A stretch of 25,347 nt of DNA from a virus. Positions 1-6,850 of this stretch are shown here, in pieces (the stretch's first letter is position 1; each line of letters starts with the position of its first letter). The notes below the pieces were generated by a model. That model was not told where the DNA came from, ran no database searches, and was given only the letters and a program-made list of their open reading frames with translations. The position numbers were made by a program, and so were the translations under genes. The DNA is taken from the IMG/VR virus record IMGVR_UViG_3300039310_000089, positions 1-25,347 of that record; one strand, written 5' to 3'.

Positions 1-98
1 CAGGGGGTCGGCCCCACGCCCTCGATCCCGAGAAGGGCGTCCTGGATCTCGCAGAGCGCCATGGAACCGATGGCCGGATCGCTCAGTGGCTCAGGCAT
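1..98 (-). CDS. 5' end of a hypothetical phage gene, cut by the window edge
   Basis: Only the first 32 codons are visible. Translation starts at ATG 98-96, preceded at a good distance by a GGAGGT ribosome site, and overlaps the end of the upstream gene by 8 bases. The visible residues begin MPEPLSDPAIGS and then form a probable helix (ALCEIQDALLG). It is the last gene seen of the leftward coupled operon. No function can be assigned from so short a piece. Confidence 0.6.
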   Translation of the reverse strand, partial: MPEPLSDPAIGSMALCEIQDALLGIEGVGPTP

Positions 99-486
99 GG
101 GGATCTACCTCCGTGAGAGCAGCAAGGGCGGCGAGCAGACAGTCGCGGCTCATATAGTAAGTCTCATCGCTCCCGCCGCCTCTGAGCATCAGTTCGACGA
201 AGTCTCGTGCCTCCCGCGCCACCTTCTCCAACCGTTCAATCCCATCCAGTAGCTCGGGGAGAGCGTTGACGGCGGCCACGCTGAGGGCAGCGTCCTTTGC
301 GGATTGCCCGAAGTCGCTGGTGCCGCAGTCGGCCATCACCGACCCGCCCGCCTCCATCACGAAGTCATGCTCCTCGGGATCGCCGCTGAAGTCCTCGCGG
401 GCGTGGTGATGGGTCAGCGGACCCGGCGGGGCATCCTGCAAGAGGCGTCGGAGGTTGGCGACGGTAGCGGACAGCGGGGTGGTCAC
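91..486 (-). CDS. Hypothetical phage protein, 131 aa
   Basis: The start is taken as GTG 486-484, which overlaps the previous stop as GTGA; a further upstream ATG at 534 would run deep into the neighbour. The protein has an N-terminal helix (LSATVANLRRLLQ), an acidic middle, then a helical segment around NALPELLDGIERLEKVAREA that resembles the loosely defined Ea22-type phage proteins with an 'aVNaLPaLLd.le' pattern. It lies in a run of overlapping minus-strand genes. Function is unknown. The first codons share a 16-base identity with the spacer at 831-846 (see the mini-ORF there). Confidence 0.75.
   Translation of the reverse strand: MTTPLSATVANLRRLLQDAPPGPLTHHHAREDFSGDPEEHDFVMEAGGSVMADCGTSDFGQSAKDAALSVAAVNALPELLDGIERLEKVAREARDFVELMLRGGGSDETYYMSRDCLLAALAALTEVDPHA
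455..470. repeat. 16-bp direct repeat, copy 1
   Basis: TTGGCGACGGTAGCGG on the plus strand is identical to 831-846. It encodes the start of the 131-aa protein (minus strand). Confidence 0.8.
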
Positions 487-815
487 GCCGGGCGCTCCGG
501 CCACCCAACCAGGCCCGCCCGATGCGGATCGCACCCGGACGCCCTCAGATAGTCCACCGTATCCCGGTAGAGGTCTGGCCCCTTCTCCGGCGTGCTGCTC
601 AGTGACCTCGCCCAGCGGGCCAGGAGATCAACCGCTTGGGGTTCGGGCCAGACGGCGGGGGCCGAATCGGCGTGCTCCACTCGGGCGATGGTCCCGTTCG
701 GGTGGTACTCGATGGCCTTTATCTGCGGGCATGGGCCGCCGTGAAAGACGACTGACCACGGGGTGGAGCACCAGCCGCAGGCTCCGGGTTGCGACGAAAG
801 AGGCACGAGCGTCAT
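483..815 (-). CDS. Hypothetical phage protein with N-terminal Cys cluster, 110 aa
   Basis: ATG 815 is preceded by GGAGG with normal spacing. The N-terminal part has C-G-W-C, a further Cys in HGGPCP, and the block KAIEYHPNGTIARVEH, a pattern I recall from short actinophage-type proteins with a possible single zinc site. The C-terminal half is helical and acidic. The gene is coupled by GTGA to the next one downstream and by ATGA to a 15-codon mini-ORF upstream. Its role is unknown; small zinc-site proteins are common in phage early operons. Confidence 0.75.
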   Translation of the reverse strand: MTLVPLSSQPGACGWCSTPWSVVFHGGPCPQIKAIEYHPNGTIARVEHADSAPAVWPEPQAVDLLARWARSLSSTPEKGPDLYRDTVDYLRASGCDPHRAGLVGWPERPA

Positions 816-859
816 GGCTGGTCCTCCGGATTGGCGACGGTAGCGGCAAGGTCAGGCAT
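812..859 (-). CDS. 15-codon mini-ORF, remnant duplicated gene start
   Basis: ATG 859 follows a GAGGAG ribosome site embedded in the tail of the upstream gene. The frame reads MPDLAATVANPEDQP and stops at 814-812, overlapping the next ATG (815) as ATGA. It shares 16 identical bases with the start of the gene at 91-486 (LSATVAN versus LAATVAN). It therefore looks like a leftover copy of that gene's 5' end that now bridges two coupled genes. Translation is plausible from the signals but unproven. Confidence 0.35.
   Translation of the reverse strand: MPDLAATVANPEDQP
831..846. repeat. 16-bp direct repeat, copy 2
   Basis: Identical to 455-470, in the 36-base spacer between two minus-strand genes, inside the 15-codon mini-ORF. 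Confidence 0.8.
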
Positions 860-1391
860 CGGGGTGCTCCTCATGTGCTGCAAGCCACGCGGCGTACTCC
901 TGGCGGTCAGCCTCCTCTTCGTCGTACCAGCGGTCGCGAAGCCGCGAGAGACGGTCCGGGCGGAACTCGATCCGCCAGATGGGGCTGTCATGTGGCTCAT
1001 CGCTGTCAGGGTCCACGTTCCAGATGTGCGAGATCCGGGTCACCGGGATGCCGTAGTGGCTTGCCACGCCGAGCGCTTCCCACGGCTGATAAGTCAGGTC
1101 CACCGAAGGGCGCGTGTAGGCGTGTCCCTCGCCCCCCTGACAGGACTGGCACGTCTCGATCTTATGCTCAGTGAAGATGCGGACCACCCGGATGATTCCG
1201 GGGTCCATCAACTCTGAGGCATGGCCGAAGTGTTCCAGCGCCCATGCGTAATCCGACTGCCGCTCTAGGTTCGGACCCTCTCTCCACCCCGGTTCTCGCG
1301 GCATCTCGTGGTCGTAGAGCGCTGTAATCTCGCTGCGCGGTAGATGCATAGCGTCCCGAAACCACGGTGGCGGGGTGTCAGGTGCGCTCAT
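852..1391 (-). CDS. Hypothetical phage protein with CQSCQGGEGHAY motif, 179 aa
   Basis: The start is set at ATG 1391, which overlaps the upstream stop as ATGA; the frame is open further upstream but that part is arginine-rich shadow sequence. Residues near 79-90 read TCQSCQGGEGHAY, a C-x2-C motif followed by an aromatic/acidic block. I recognise this from conserved hypothetical phage proteins, where 'TCQSCEGGEGH' is typical. The C-terminal part is highly charged (DRWYDEEEADRQEYAAW). It probably binds a metal ion or nucleic acid through the Cys pair, but no function is known to me. Confidence 0.8.
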   Translation of the reverse strand: MSAPDTPPPWFRDAMHLPRSEITALYDHEMPREPGWREGPNLERQSDYAWALEHFGHASELMDPGIIRVVRIFTEHKIETCQSCQGGEGHAYTRPSVDLTYQPWEALGVASHYGIPVTRISHIWNVDPDSDEPHDSPIWRIEFRPDRLSRLRDRWYDEEEADRQEYAAWLAAHEEHPDA

Positions 1392-1642
1392 CGGTTCTCC
1401 TCCCGAGTGGCCCAATGGCGGCAGCCCGCGTAGGCCGCGATCACGGCGGCGTCCTGGACCCCGCCGACGACGTTCGGTCGCAGCTTGCCGACCGCCTCCT
1501 CCAGTGCTTCCAGAGCAGCGATCCACTCGGTGGGAACCCAGGGGGCGATCTCCTCGGGCGCACACGTCCACAGTTCCCCGTTGGGCATAACGACGCGCTT
1601 CTCGGCGACGAAATCACCCGGCTTCGGCTGAAACTCGCTCAT
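1388..1642 (-). CDS. Hypothetical small protein, 84 aa
   Basis: ATG 1642 and the terminal TGA at 1390-1388 both form ATGA overlaps with the flanking genes, so the gene is locked into the coupled operon. The N-terminus looks like a small beta domain (GDFVAEKRVVMPNGELW), followed by a helix (WIAALEALEEAVGKL). There are single cysteines but no metal motif. No function is recognised. Confidence 0.7.
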   Translation of the reverse strand: MSEFQPKPGDFVAEKRVVMPNGELWTCAPEEIAPWVPTEWIAALEALEEAVGKLRPNVVGGVQDAAVIAAYAGCRHWATREENR

Positions 1643-2103
1643 GAGTTCTCCTCTCCCGGTGCGGGAATGTAGCTAGGTGGCGAAAGACGGCGGTCCTCAA
1701 CAACGCGGATCAGCGAGTGGAGGGCCCCGAACGGATCGGTGGTATCCACCAGTACCGGAGCGCCGGCACTCGCCACGGCCTCTACCAGCCGCGTCATGGC
1801 TTCCCAGAGCAGCACCCGGAACCGCTCGGGGGTCATTCTCCCGTCGTGGAGGTCAGAGTGGCACTCGCGGCAGAGCGCCACCGTGAGCGCCGCGCTGGAC
1901 GCCCACGGCTCCGCTACGTGCGCCCCTCGACCCATCAGGTGATGCCAGTCTGGCTGGACGAACGGGTCTCGCTTCCCGCAGGATTGGCAGGTGTAGCGGT
2001 CACGGGCGAGGACCGCCCTTCGCTGGCTGTCCTGCCACTTCGCCCAGCGGGCGGCTCGCTTCCCCCGCGGACGGAGGGCGGTTCGCCGGGAGAGCCCGCT
2101 CAT
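1639..2103 (-). CDS. HNH endonuclease, 154 aa
   Basis: The start at ATG 2103 overlaps the preceding stop (ATGA). The domain is a classic zinc-supported HNH: C39-x2-C42 (YTCQSCG), the catalytic-type pair H54-H55 in DWHHLMGRG, then C78-x2-C81-H82 with H86 (LCRECHSDLH). The N-terminus is very basic (SRRTALRPRGKRAARW), which suits DNA contact. HNH proteins of this size in phages act in packaging, recombination or as free-standing homing enzymes. Its place directly after Gam and Rad52-like genes suggests DNA processing during recombination, but that is inferred from position only. Confidence 0.88.
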   Translation of the reverse strand: MSGLSRRTALRPRGKRAARWAKWQDSQRRAVLARDRYTCQSCGKRDPFVQPDWHHLMGRGAHVAEPWASSAALTVALCRECHSDLHDGRMTPERFRVLLWEAMTRLVEAVASAGAPVLVDTTDPFGALHSLIRVVEDRRLSPPSYIPAPGEENS

Positions 2104-2594
2104 GACGCCACCTTGACCGTGACCTTGGGAGGCTGAGGGTTCACCTCTACCCCGGGGATCGTGGTCCCGGCGAGAGCCAGTTTCTTCACCGCATCCCACG
2201 CAACCTCTGGCGGTGGGGCAGGGTGGCGGCGGATCAGGCCATCCCCATCGGTCGCGTAGCACCACGTCGCCAGCGCTTCCTCATCGACGCGCTTGACCTC
2301 GGGCGGCTGATCCCGGACCTCGCAGTCCCCATCCGGCACCGAGACGCGCTTGCGTCCCCCCATCGCGGTCTGTCTCTCGGCCTCAGCGATGGCGTAGGGA
2401 CGGATCAGCGCCTCCAGGTTCTGGATCAGCGCGTAGTCCATCGCCGTCTCACGCGACAGCCATAGGTCGATCCGCTTGACCTCAGCGGCGTGGGTCGCTG
2501 TTACCTCGCTGATCCGACTGAGGGCGTCCCTCATCTGTCGTAGGGCAGCCCCGAGGGTTTCCCGGTCGATCACGGCCGTCAGCGGGGCGCTCAT
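2100..2594 (-). CDS. gam: Gam-like double-strand DNA-end protection protein, 164 aa
   Basis: The N-terminal 80 residues form an amphipathic helix/coiled coil (LRQMRDALSRISEVTATHAAE and the following IQNLEALIRPYAIAEAE). The pattern continues with a GRKRVSVPDGDCEVRDQPPEVKRVDEEALATW beta-rich part (quoted here as one block of family-like features: small gly/basic turn, 'PDG', 'R.QPP.V', 'DEEAL..W') and ends in a PGVEVN-type strand. This layout matches the Mu Gam / host-nuclease-inhibitor family, whose members bind DNA ends like Ku and block RecBCD-type nucleases. It is coupled by ATGA to the Rad52-like gene, the usual partner in phage annealing systems. Assignment is by pattern memory, not alignment. 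Confidence 0.75.
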   Translation of the reverse strand: MSAPLTAVIDRETLGAALRQMRDALSRISEVTATHAAEVKRIDLWLSRETAMDYALIQNLEALIRPYAIAEAERQTAMGGRKRVSVPDGDCEVRDQPPEVKRVDEEALATWCYATDGDGLIRRHPAPPPEVAWDAVKKLALAGTTIPGVEVNPQPPKVTVKVAS

Positions 2595-3544
2595 AGTAGC
2601 GCCGGCGCGGCGTCAGCCTGCCCCTCGATGGTCATCGGGTGCCTGACCCACTCTCCCACCACCCCATCATACCCGTTACAGACGGGGATATCTGCTCCCG
2701 TCGGGGTGTAGAACGTGACGGGCTGCCCCTTCTTGCTGGTCAGGAGCCGCCGCTGGCACTCCGGGCACTTCCCGGCGGCGATCACGGCCCCACGGTCGGG
2801 CGTGGCGGGCACGATCTCCGCATCCCCCAGCTCGGCCTCCTTCGCGGCGAACTCGGCGAGGGTGCCATCGGCGGTGAACCCGCAGCCTGGTTCCTCGCGG
2901 GACTTCCACGAGGTGCAGGACACGAACGCACCCTTCTTGCTCGACCGCTGGCCCAGCGGCTTGCCGCACTTCGGGCAGGGCACCACCACGGCGGGCGCGC
3001 TGTGCGTCTCGCTAGATGCGTCGGCCTCCGCATGGGTGTCCTTCCGCCAGAGATCGAGCGCAACCCCGAACCGCATCGCAGCGTTCCGAAGCGCGTCCCC
3101 GATCAGTTGCTTCTCGGCGTCGAACGCCCCTCCCTCGACGCTCCCGTAGCCCAGACGGGTGACCCCACCCACGGTGAGCCTGATCCACAGCCCGACGTGC
3201 TGCCCGTTCGCGTTGACGGCGAAACGCGGCAGGCCATCGGCGTCCCAGGCGACCGGCTCCCAGTTCCACTCCGGGTCCACCGAGAGCAGTCGGTCAGTCG
3301 TGTCCGCGTGGCCGATGAAGTCGAGATGGATCGTGTGCTCTGCCGGGTGGTATCCTCCACATTCGTCACAGTGGACCCGAGGGAGCGCCTTGTACTCGGC
3401 CGCGTCCTTCATGGTCGAGCGTGGCAGCTTCCCGATCTTCTCGGCGGGGAAGGGCTCGCGCAGTTGTGCCCAGATGGACGGGGGCGCGCCATGCGCTGCA
3501 TCTACCGCCGGCGCGGCCCCCGCTGGTGCCTTCGTCTCGCTCAT
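2591..3544 (-). CDS. Rad52-like single-strand annealing protein with zinc ribbons, 317 aa
   Basis: Start is ATG 3544, overlapping the previous stop by one base (TGATG); a GTG one codon upstream is the alternative. A first Cys pair (C59, C62) with nearby His precedes the annealing core at about 72-168. The core carries GHADTTDRLLSVDPEW, then WIRLTVGGVTRLGYG and IGDALRNAAMRFGVALDLW, the last being the hallmark of Rad52/Sak-type proteins. C-terminal zinc ribbons follow (C190-x2-C193 with C210 and C221; C260-x2-C263), resembling topoisomerase-type zinc fingers. It likely anneals single strands during phage recombination with the Gam-like protein encoded next to it. A second, unrelated annealing protein (RecT-like) lies at 9058-10287. 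Confidence 0.85.
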   Translation of the reverse strand: MSETKAPAGAAPAVDAAHGAPPSIWAQLREPFPAEKIGKLPRSTMKDAAEYKALPRVHCDECGGYHPAEHTIHLDFIGHADTTDRLLSVDPEWNWEPVAWDADGLPRFAVNANGQHVGLWIRLTVGGVTRLGYGSVEGGAFDAEKQLIGDALRNAAMRFGVALDLWRKDTHAEADASSETHSAPAVVVPCPKCGKPLGQRSSKKGAFVSCTSWKSREEPGCGFTADGTLAEFAAKEAELGDAEIVPATPDRGAVIAAGKCPECQRRLLTSKKGQPVTFYTPTGADIPVCNGYDGVVGEWVRHPMTIEGQADAAPALL

Positions 3545-4056
3545 CACTTCTTCCCCACGCTGACCACGAATCCGTCCTTTCCGACCTTGTATTGCTGGGG
3601 GAGGGTGTACTCTCCGGTCGCCCCGCCGAGGTACGCCCCGCTGAGGTTCGCCCCGCTGAGGTCCGCCCCGCTGAGGTTCGCCCTGCTGAGGTTCGCCCAG
3701 CCGAGGTACGCCCCGCTGAGGTTCGCCCCGCTGAGGTTCGCCCCGCTGAGGTACGCCCCGCTGAGGTCCGCCCCGCTGAGGTTCGCACTGCTGAGGTTCG
3801 CCCAGCCGAGGTACGCCCCGCTGAGGTTCGCCCCGCTGAGGTTCGCCCCGCTGAGGTTCGCCCCGCTGAGGTTCGCCCCGCCGAGGTTCGCCCCGCCGAG
3901 GTTCGCCCCGCTGAGGTTCGCCCCGCCGAGGTCCGCCCCGCTGAGGTTCGCCCCGCTGAGGTACGCCCCGCTGAGGTCCGCCCTTTTACCGCCTTCTTTG
4001 CCGCCCAGCCAAGCGGCGTGCAATTCTAGAACTTGCTTGATTTCTTCTTGTGTCAT
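3544..4056 (-). CDS. Pentapeptide-repeat protein, 170 aa
   Basis: After a 25-residue acidic/helical start ([19 protein letters not shown]), residues 26-145 are 24 perfect pentapeptides of the A(N/D/Y)LSG type, enough for about six coils of a right-handed beta-helix. A short C-terminal strand region ([17 protein letters not shown]) follows. GGAGGAG lies just upstream of ATG 4056. Such proteins can mimic DNA and shield or inhibit gyrase (Qnr, MfpA), but many have no known role, so function here is open. Codons in the first 75 bases are A/T-rich like the genes to the right, while the array and tail are GC-rich like the genes to the left. The gene therefore straddles a composition boundary. Confidence 0.9.
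   Translation of the reverse strand: MTQEEIKQVLELHAAWLGGKEGGKRADLSGAYLSGANLSGADLGGANLSGANLGGANLGGANLSGANLSGANLSGANLSGAYLGWANLSSANLSGADLSGAYLSGANLSGANLSGAYLGWANLSRANLSGADLSGANLSGAYLGGATGEYTLPQQYKVGKDGFVVSVGKK
3622..3981 (-). repeat. 15-bp tandem array, 24 units, coding
   Basis: There are 24 near-identical 15-bp units encoding pentapeptides. A seven-unit (105 bp) superrepeat is visible: AYLGW recurs at units 12 and 19 with the same followers, indicating recent block duplication. Both frames on the opposite strand also stay open because the unit length is a multiple of three. Confidence 0.95.
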
Positions 4057-4085
4057 ATCTAGCGCTCCTCCGTATCCCCTGTCAC

Positions 4086-4670
4086 TTAACTTTTTTCAGG
4101 GCTTGTCACGGTGACAATCTCGCTTTTGCTCGGCGCCTTCGACTCGTTCCTCGGGTGGATCTCCCTGCCGCCGAGCCAGTAATGAATCTGACCGGGGCAT
4201 CCGGAGCGGACGGTGGCGGGCGGAGCGACCTCGAACTGCGAGTCCAAGGGGTAGTGGTCCCCCTTAACCGCGATCTCGTCCCCCTGCCGAATCTCCACCC
4301 AGCACTCGGAGTCTAAAGTTACGAAGAGCACGGGTGTAACTATCGAGGGAGCGGGGTTAGGTACTGGATCGGCCGGAATCGTTGCTGCCACAGGCTTGAC
4401 TTCAGGCTTCGGCTTCTCGAACGAAGCAGGATTGATGAACCAGAGCAGCGCGAGCGAAAGAAACGCTCCGAGCAATCCGCCGCAGAGCACGGTGAGCAGA
4501 TACAACGGTCGATGCGGAGTTGGCAGCGCGAGAATCTGATCCTCCACCGTGTTCACGGACGATGCGAGGCGCTTGTCCTCGGCTTCAGTCGTGTTGGCCA
4601 GCTTGAAAACTGAGTCGCGCAACTCATCTACTTCCTTTGCGAGTTCAAAGATGTTCCTGACTGGCTTCAT
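4086..4670 (-). CDS. Bitopic membrane protein with C-terminal beta domain, 194 aa
   Basis: The order is an N-terminal charged coiled-coil-like region ([19 protein letters not shown], residues 10-50) and one hydrophobic span at about 57-79 ([21 protein letters not shown] in family terms). A Pro/Lys linker follows, then a C-terminal soluble domain with two Cys ([14 protein letters not shown]), likely outside the cytoplasm. ATG 4670 is preceded by GGAGGA, and immediately before that lies a perfect copy of the CTGCAAATTTGCAG palindrome. No function is recognised; superinfection exclusion or lysis-related roles would be guesses. Confidence 0.75.
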   Translation of the reverse strand: MKPVRNIFELAKEVDELRDSVFKLANTTEAEDKRLASSVNTVEDQILALPTPHRPLYLLTVLCGGLLGAFLSLALLWFINPASFEKPKPEVKPVAATIPADPVPNPAPSIVTPVLFVTLDSECWVEIRQGDEIAVKGDHYPLDSQFEVAPPATVRSGCPGQIHYWLGGREIHPRNESKAPSKSEIVTVTSPEKS

Positions 4671-4680
4671 GAGTTCCTCC

Positions 4681-4694
4681 CTGCAAATTTGCAG
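4681..4694. promoter_or_regulatory. Dispersed palindrome CTGCAAATTTGCAG, perfect copy 1
   Basis: Perfect 14-bp palindrome filling the gap between the TAG stop of the 66-aa gene and the GGAGGA ribosome site of the membrane-protein gene. The gap to the ATG is 10 bases (minus strand). Confidence 0.85.
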
Positions 4695-4895
4695 CTACGC
4701 TCCAGCTTCGATTCCGAGCCGCCTATTCTGCTCATCCACGGCCTTGCGGCAAGACGCGCAGAAGCGGTCTCCGATCTCAGCTTTGTTCGAGCACTGGCCT
4801 TCGTAATTCCAGGTACTCACGAATCCGTCGCAGCGCGGAGCGTGCTTGCGCAGGACTCTTTCCACTGCTTCTCCGAGTTGGGTGTCGTTCAGCAT
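4695..4895 (-). CDS. Small Cys-rich (zinc-ribbon-like) protein, 66 aa
   Basis: AAGGAG six bases before ATG 4895 supports the start. Four cysteines (RCDGF, QCSNKAEIGDRFCASC) with a C-x2-C pair suggest one structural zinc. The rest is helical and basic. It ends in TAG directly abutting the palindrome at 4681-4694. Function is unknown; size and Cys spacing suggest a small nucleic-acid-binding or adaptor protein. Confidence 0.75.
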   Translation of the reverse strand: MLNDTQLGEAVERVLRKHAPRCDGFVSTWNYEGQCSNKAEIGDRFCASCRKAVDEQNRRLGIEAGA

Positions 4896-4905
4896 GGTGT
4901 TCTCC

Positions 4906-5400
4906 TTAGAAATCCGCTTCGATCTCCTGCATGTTGTCGAGGAACCAGAAGTCAGCGGGCTCAGAGAACTTCATGGCCCCCTCAGCATCTATTAGAACCT
5001 GCTGAATCCTGAGTTGCCATAGTTTCCGCCCTTTGCGCTTGCAGGACTTCCAGCAATGAAGCTCGACACGGTTCTGCGCTGTCAAAAGAATGGGGAGGGC
5101 CTTTGCCGCGAGAATCTTGTCTCTATGCTCTGCCGCGTGCGCGAAGTCCGTCACCTGCACAAATAGGCATCCAACCTGATCCGAATGGCAACAGCAGAGG
5201 TCCGCGATCCCGAAGCAGTCGAATTTATTCCTGAATCTCTCGCCGGCCGGATTCTCCTTGAACTTTGGCACGTCGAGAGAGCGCTCCACGAGAGCCACGA
5301 TAAAACCTTGGCGTTCTAGGAACTTGCGCGAGCGCCGGGTTAGTAAGACAGGCTTCTTGCGCTTCGGCTTGTCGTCGGAGAAGAGAGGGGGCTGCTTCAT
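4906..5400 (-). CDS. PD-(D/E)XK nuclease-like protein, 164 aa
   Basis: A basic N-terminus (KPKRKKPVLLTRRSRKFLER) leads into a core with D61-x-F-G-I-A-D67-L followed by C-L-F-V-Q82-V-T. This matches the strand pair of the PD-(D/E)XK fold in which Gln replaces the usual Glu of ExK. The next helix (HAAEHRDKILA) fits the family. Phage proteins of this type resemble resolvases or VRR-NUC-like nucleases. Its ATG (5400) overlaps the stop of the neighbouring PD-(D/E)XK protein as ATGA, so the two are probably made together. Catalysis is inferred; the Lys of ExK is not present (VQVT). Confidence 0.6.
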   Translation of the reverse strand: MKQPPLFSDDKPKRKKPVLLTRRSRKFLERQGFIVALVERSLDVPKFKENPAGERFRNKFDCFGIADLCCCHSDQVGCLFVQVTDFAHAAEHRDKILAAKALPILLTAQNRVELHCWKSCKRKGRKLWQLRIQQVLIDAEGAMKFSEPADFWFLDNMQEIEADF

Positions 5401-6101
5401 TTGGCCTTCCCGTTCATCTTGATTTTGCCGTCTTTCATCTTTCGAAAGAATCGATAAATTTCTCCCCGCGACGCCATAGATGAACTGTAGTTCTCAAACG
5501 CCCCCTCTGAGTTCAATTTTTCCCACATCTGGAGCGGAGTATAACCTTCGGCATACAATGTGATCGCTCGGTCTGTGAATGGACGAGGCCGCGGAGGCTT
5601 TGCCGGTTTCGGTTGGGCTGTTCCTGTCGCTGGGTTTTGAGTCGCAGCCAAAGCATAAGTCTCTTCTCTGCGTGATGCGTCTAAGGCAGAATCAAACTCC
5701 CGAATTTGCTCATAAGCGTTAGCACTCCAGCCCCATTTTGACAGCATCGTACGAAGGCTGATCGATACAGTCGGCACCTCAATCGGAGATGGGATAACCA
5801 AGTAGACAGGAGTATCAAAGCCTAATGCCTGTAATACCGGGCTGACGTCGGCTCGCAAAATATAGAAATCGACATGCGAACCATCCACTTTATTGTGTCG
5901 GTGGATATTGAACTGCCAAGAATGCTGGCCGTTGTGCCTGCGCGAGAATAAGGAATGCTTAACTTCCAGGCGCGTGCCATTCGGCGTATAGAGGTCAAAA
6001 GGGCTGTAATAACTAGCAATTGCCACTTTAATCCCGTGGCTGCTGAGCCAATGCCTAGCGGCTTGTTGGGCCGCGAACCACTCAGTTTGGTCGGCCTTCA
6101 T
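5397..6101 (-). CDS. PD-(D/E)XK endonuclease-like protein with C-terminal helical domain, 234 aa
   Basis: Residues about 28-50 read YYSPFDLYTPNGTRLEVKHS, giving D36 and the E46-x-K48 pair expected of a restriction-endonuclease fold; VDFYILRAD near residue 78 fits the following core strand. A Pro/Lys-rich linker (QPKPAKPPRPRPF) joins this to a C-terminal segment (FTDRAITLYAEGYTPLQMWEKL) that looks like a helix-turn-helix. It is the first gene of the leftward operon. A promoter-like pair (TTGCTT, 16 bases, TAATAT) puts the predicted transcript start at or next to the ATG, so a leaderless mRNA is possible. Confidence 0.7.
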   Translation of the reverse strand: MKADQTEWFAAQQAARHWLSSHGIKVAIASYYSPFDLYTPNGTRLEVKHSLFSRRHNGQHSWQFNIHRHNKVDGSHVDFYILRADVSPVLQALGFDTPVYLVIPSPIEVPTVSISLRTMLSKWGWSANAYEQIREFDSALDASRREETYALAATQNPATGTAQPKPAKPPRPRPFTDRAITLYAEGYTPLQMWEKLNSEGAFENYSSSMASRGEIYRFFRKMKDGKIKMNGKAK

Positions 6102-6107
6102 GGGTAC

Positions 6108-6135
6108 ATATTACACGAGCGGTACAAAAAAGCAA
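6108..6135 (-). promoter_or_regulatory. Leftward promoter candidate
   Basis: On the minus strand TTGCTT (6135-6130) and TAATAT (6113-6108) are separated by 16 bases in an AT-rich gap. The expected start point falls at about 6101-6102, the A of the ATG of the 234-aa gene, and no ribosome site precedes that ATG, so translation may be leaderless. Confidence 0.5.
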
Positions 6136-6153
6136 GCATTAAATAAAAAGTTC

Positions 6154-6181
6154 TTGCATTTAGCAAAAATGTGTGTATTCT
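6154..6181 (+). promoter_or_regulatory. Rightward promoter candidate
   Basis: TTGCAT (6154-6159), a 16-base spacer and TATTCT (6176-6181) lie back-to-back with the leftward promoter. The predicted start at about 6188 leaves a short leader with GAGG before ATG 6217. Confidence 0.45.
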
Positions 6182-6216
6182 GTACTTGCAAGCAAATTTA
6201 ATTCCGAGGTCTTGAA

Positions 6217-6792
6217 ATGCCAATCGTTCACATTGCTTCTCGAAGAGAAGATGTTCCGCTCGATGCCGTAAACGTGCGCGATGCAAGCGAGCAGTGGAAG
6301 AATCACTCAGCATCTCCGGAGACGTTTTCCTTATGGCTCTACGATACGCACGTTGGTTTATGTGTGCGTGAGTACGAGCGAAACGGTTATGATGATTCCG
6401 ATTTCTTCATGGTTGTTTACAATCCTATAGGCGACAAGTTTGAGCACCATGAGTTCGCTAGCACGCGCGGTTGGTCCTATCCTTGCTTCGCTTCTCACGT
6501 TGACGCTATGCCTGAAATTCTAGCGAAGTATGAGGCATACCTAATCGAGCAGAAGCGGCTTGCAGAGGAACAGCGCCAGCGCATTCTCGCTGCTACTCCC
6601 GCTAAAGGGAAAGTCCTTCGTGTAGTGCGTGGTCGCAAGGTTCCCGTAGGTACTGTCGGCGTTTGTGTGTGGTTAGGCTCCTCGGCTTACGGCAAGCGAG
6701 TAGGTATTAAAGACGATCAAGGCAAAATCCACTGGACTGCCTATGACAACGTCGAAGTTTCGGCAGTTCCTCAGACCTCGGAATCTGCCTAG
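6217..6792 (+). CDS. Hypothetical protein with C-terminal KOW/SH3-like domain, 191 aa
   Basis: First gene of the rightward early cluster; GAGG precedes ATG 6217. The first 110 residues are a mixed alpha/beta domain rich in aromatics. A helical linker (YLIEQKRLAEEQRQRILA) joins a small beta barrel at about 127-180 that reads GKVLRVVRGRKVPVGTVGV and KRVGIKDDQGKIHWTAYDNVEV. That latter pattern is common in phage and bacteriocyte-type hypothetical proteins and looks like a KOW/SH3 fold. The job is unknown; first position after the divergent promoter suggests early expression. Confidence 0.8.
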   Translation: MPIVHIASRREDVPLDAVNVRDASEQWKNHSASPETFSLWLYDTHVGLCVREYERNGYDDSDFFMVVYNPIGDKFEHHEFASTRGWSYPCFASHVDAMPEILAKYEAYLIEQKRLAEEQRQRILAATPAKGKVLRVVRGRKVPVGTVGVCVWLGSSAYGKRVGIKDDQGKIHWTAYDNVEVSAVPQTSESA

Positions 6793-6850
6793 ACTGCCGA
6801 CGCTGGGCCACTCTTCGGAGCGGCTTGGCGTGAGCAGCCAGGGAGGTTTT

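Noticed and set aside
3622-3981. CRISPR-like array
   Set aside because: Units are contiguous 15-mers without spacers and code for pentapeptides.
3421-4029. PAEVR repeat protein on the plus strand
   Set aside because: Another shadow of the pentapeptide array; the minus frame has the family pattern, ribosome site and coupled neighbours.
2639-4114. Long plus-strand frame of 491 codons with RFAPL-type repeats
   Set aside because: It is the antisense shadow of the Rad52-like and pentapeptide genes; the 15-bp repeats keep all frames open.
4681-4694. E. coli-type LexA box
   Set aside because: The palindrome has CTG-8-CAG spacing; the LexA consensus has ten bases between CTG and CAG and a TA-rich core.
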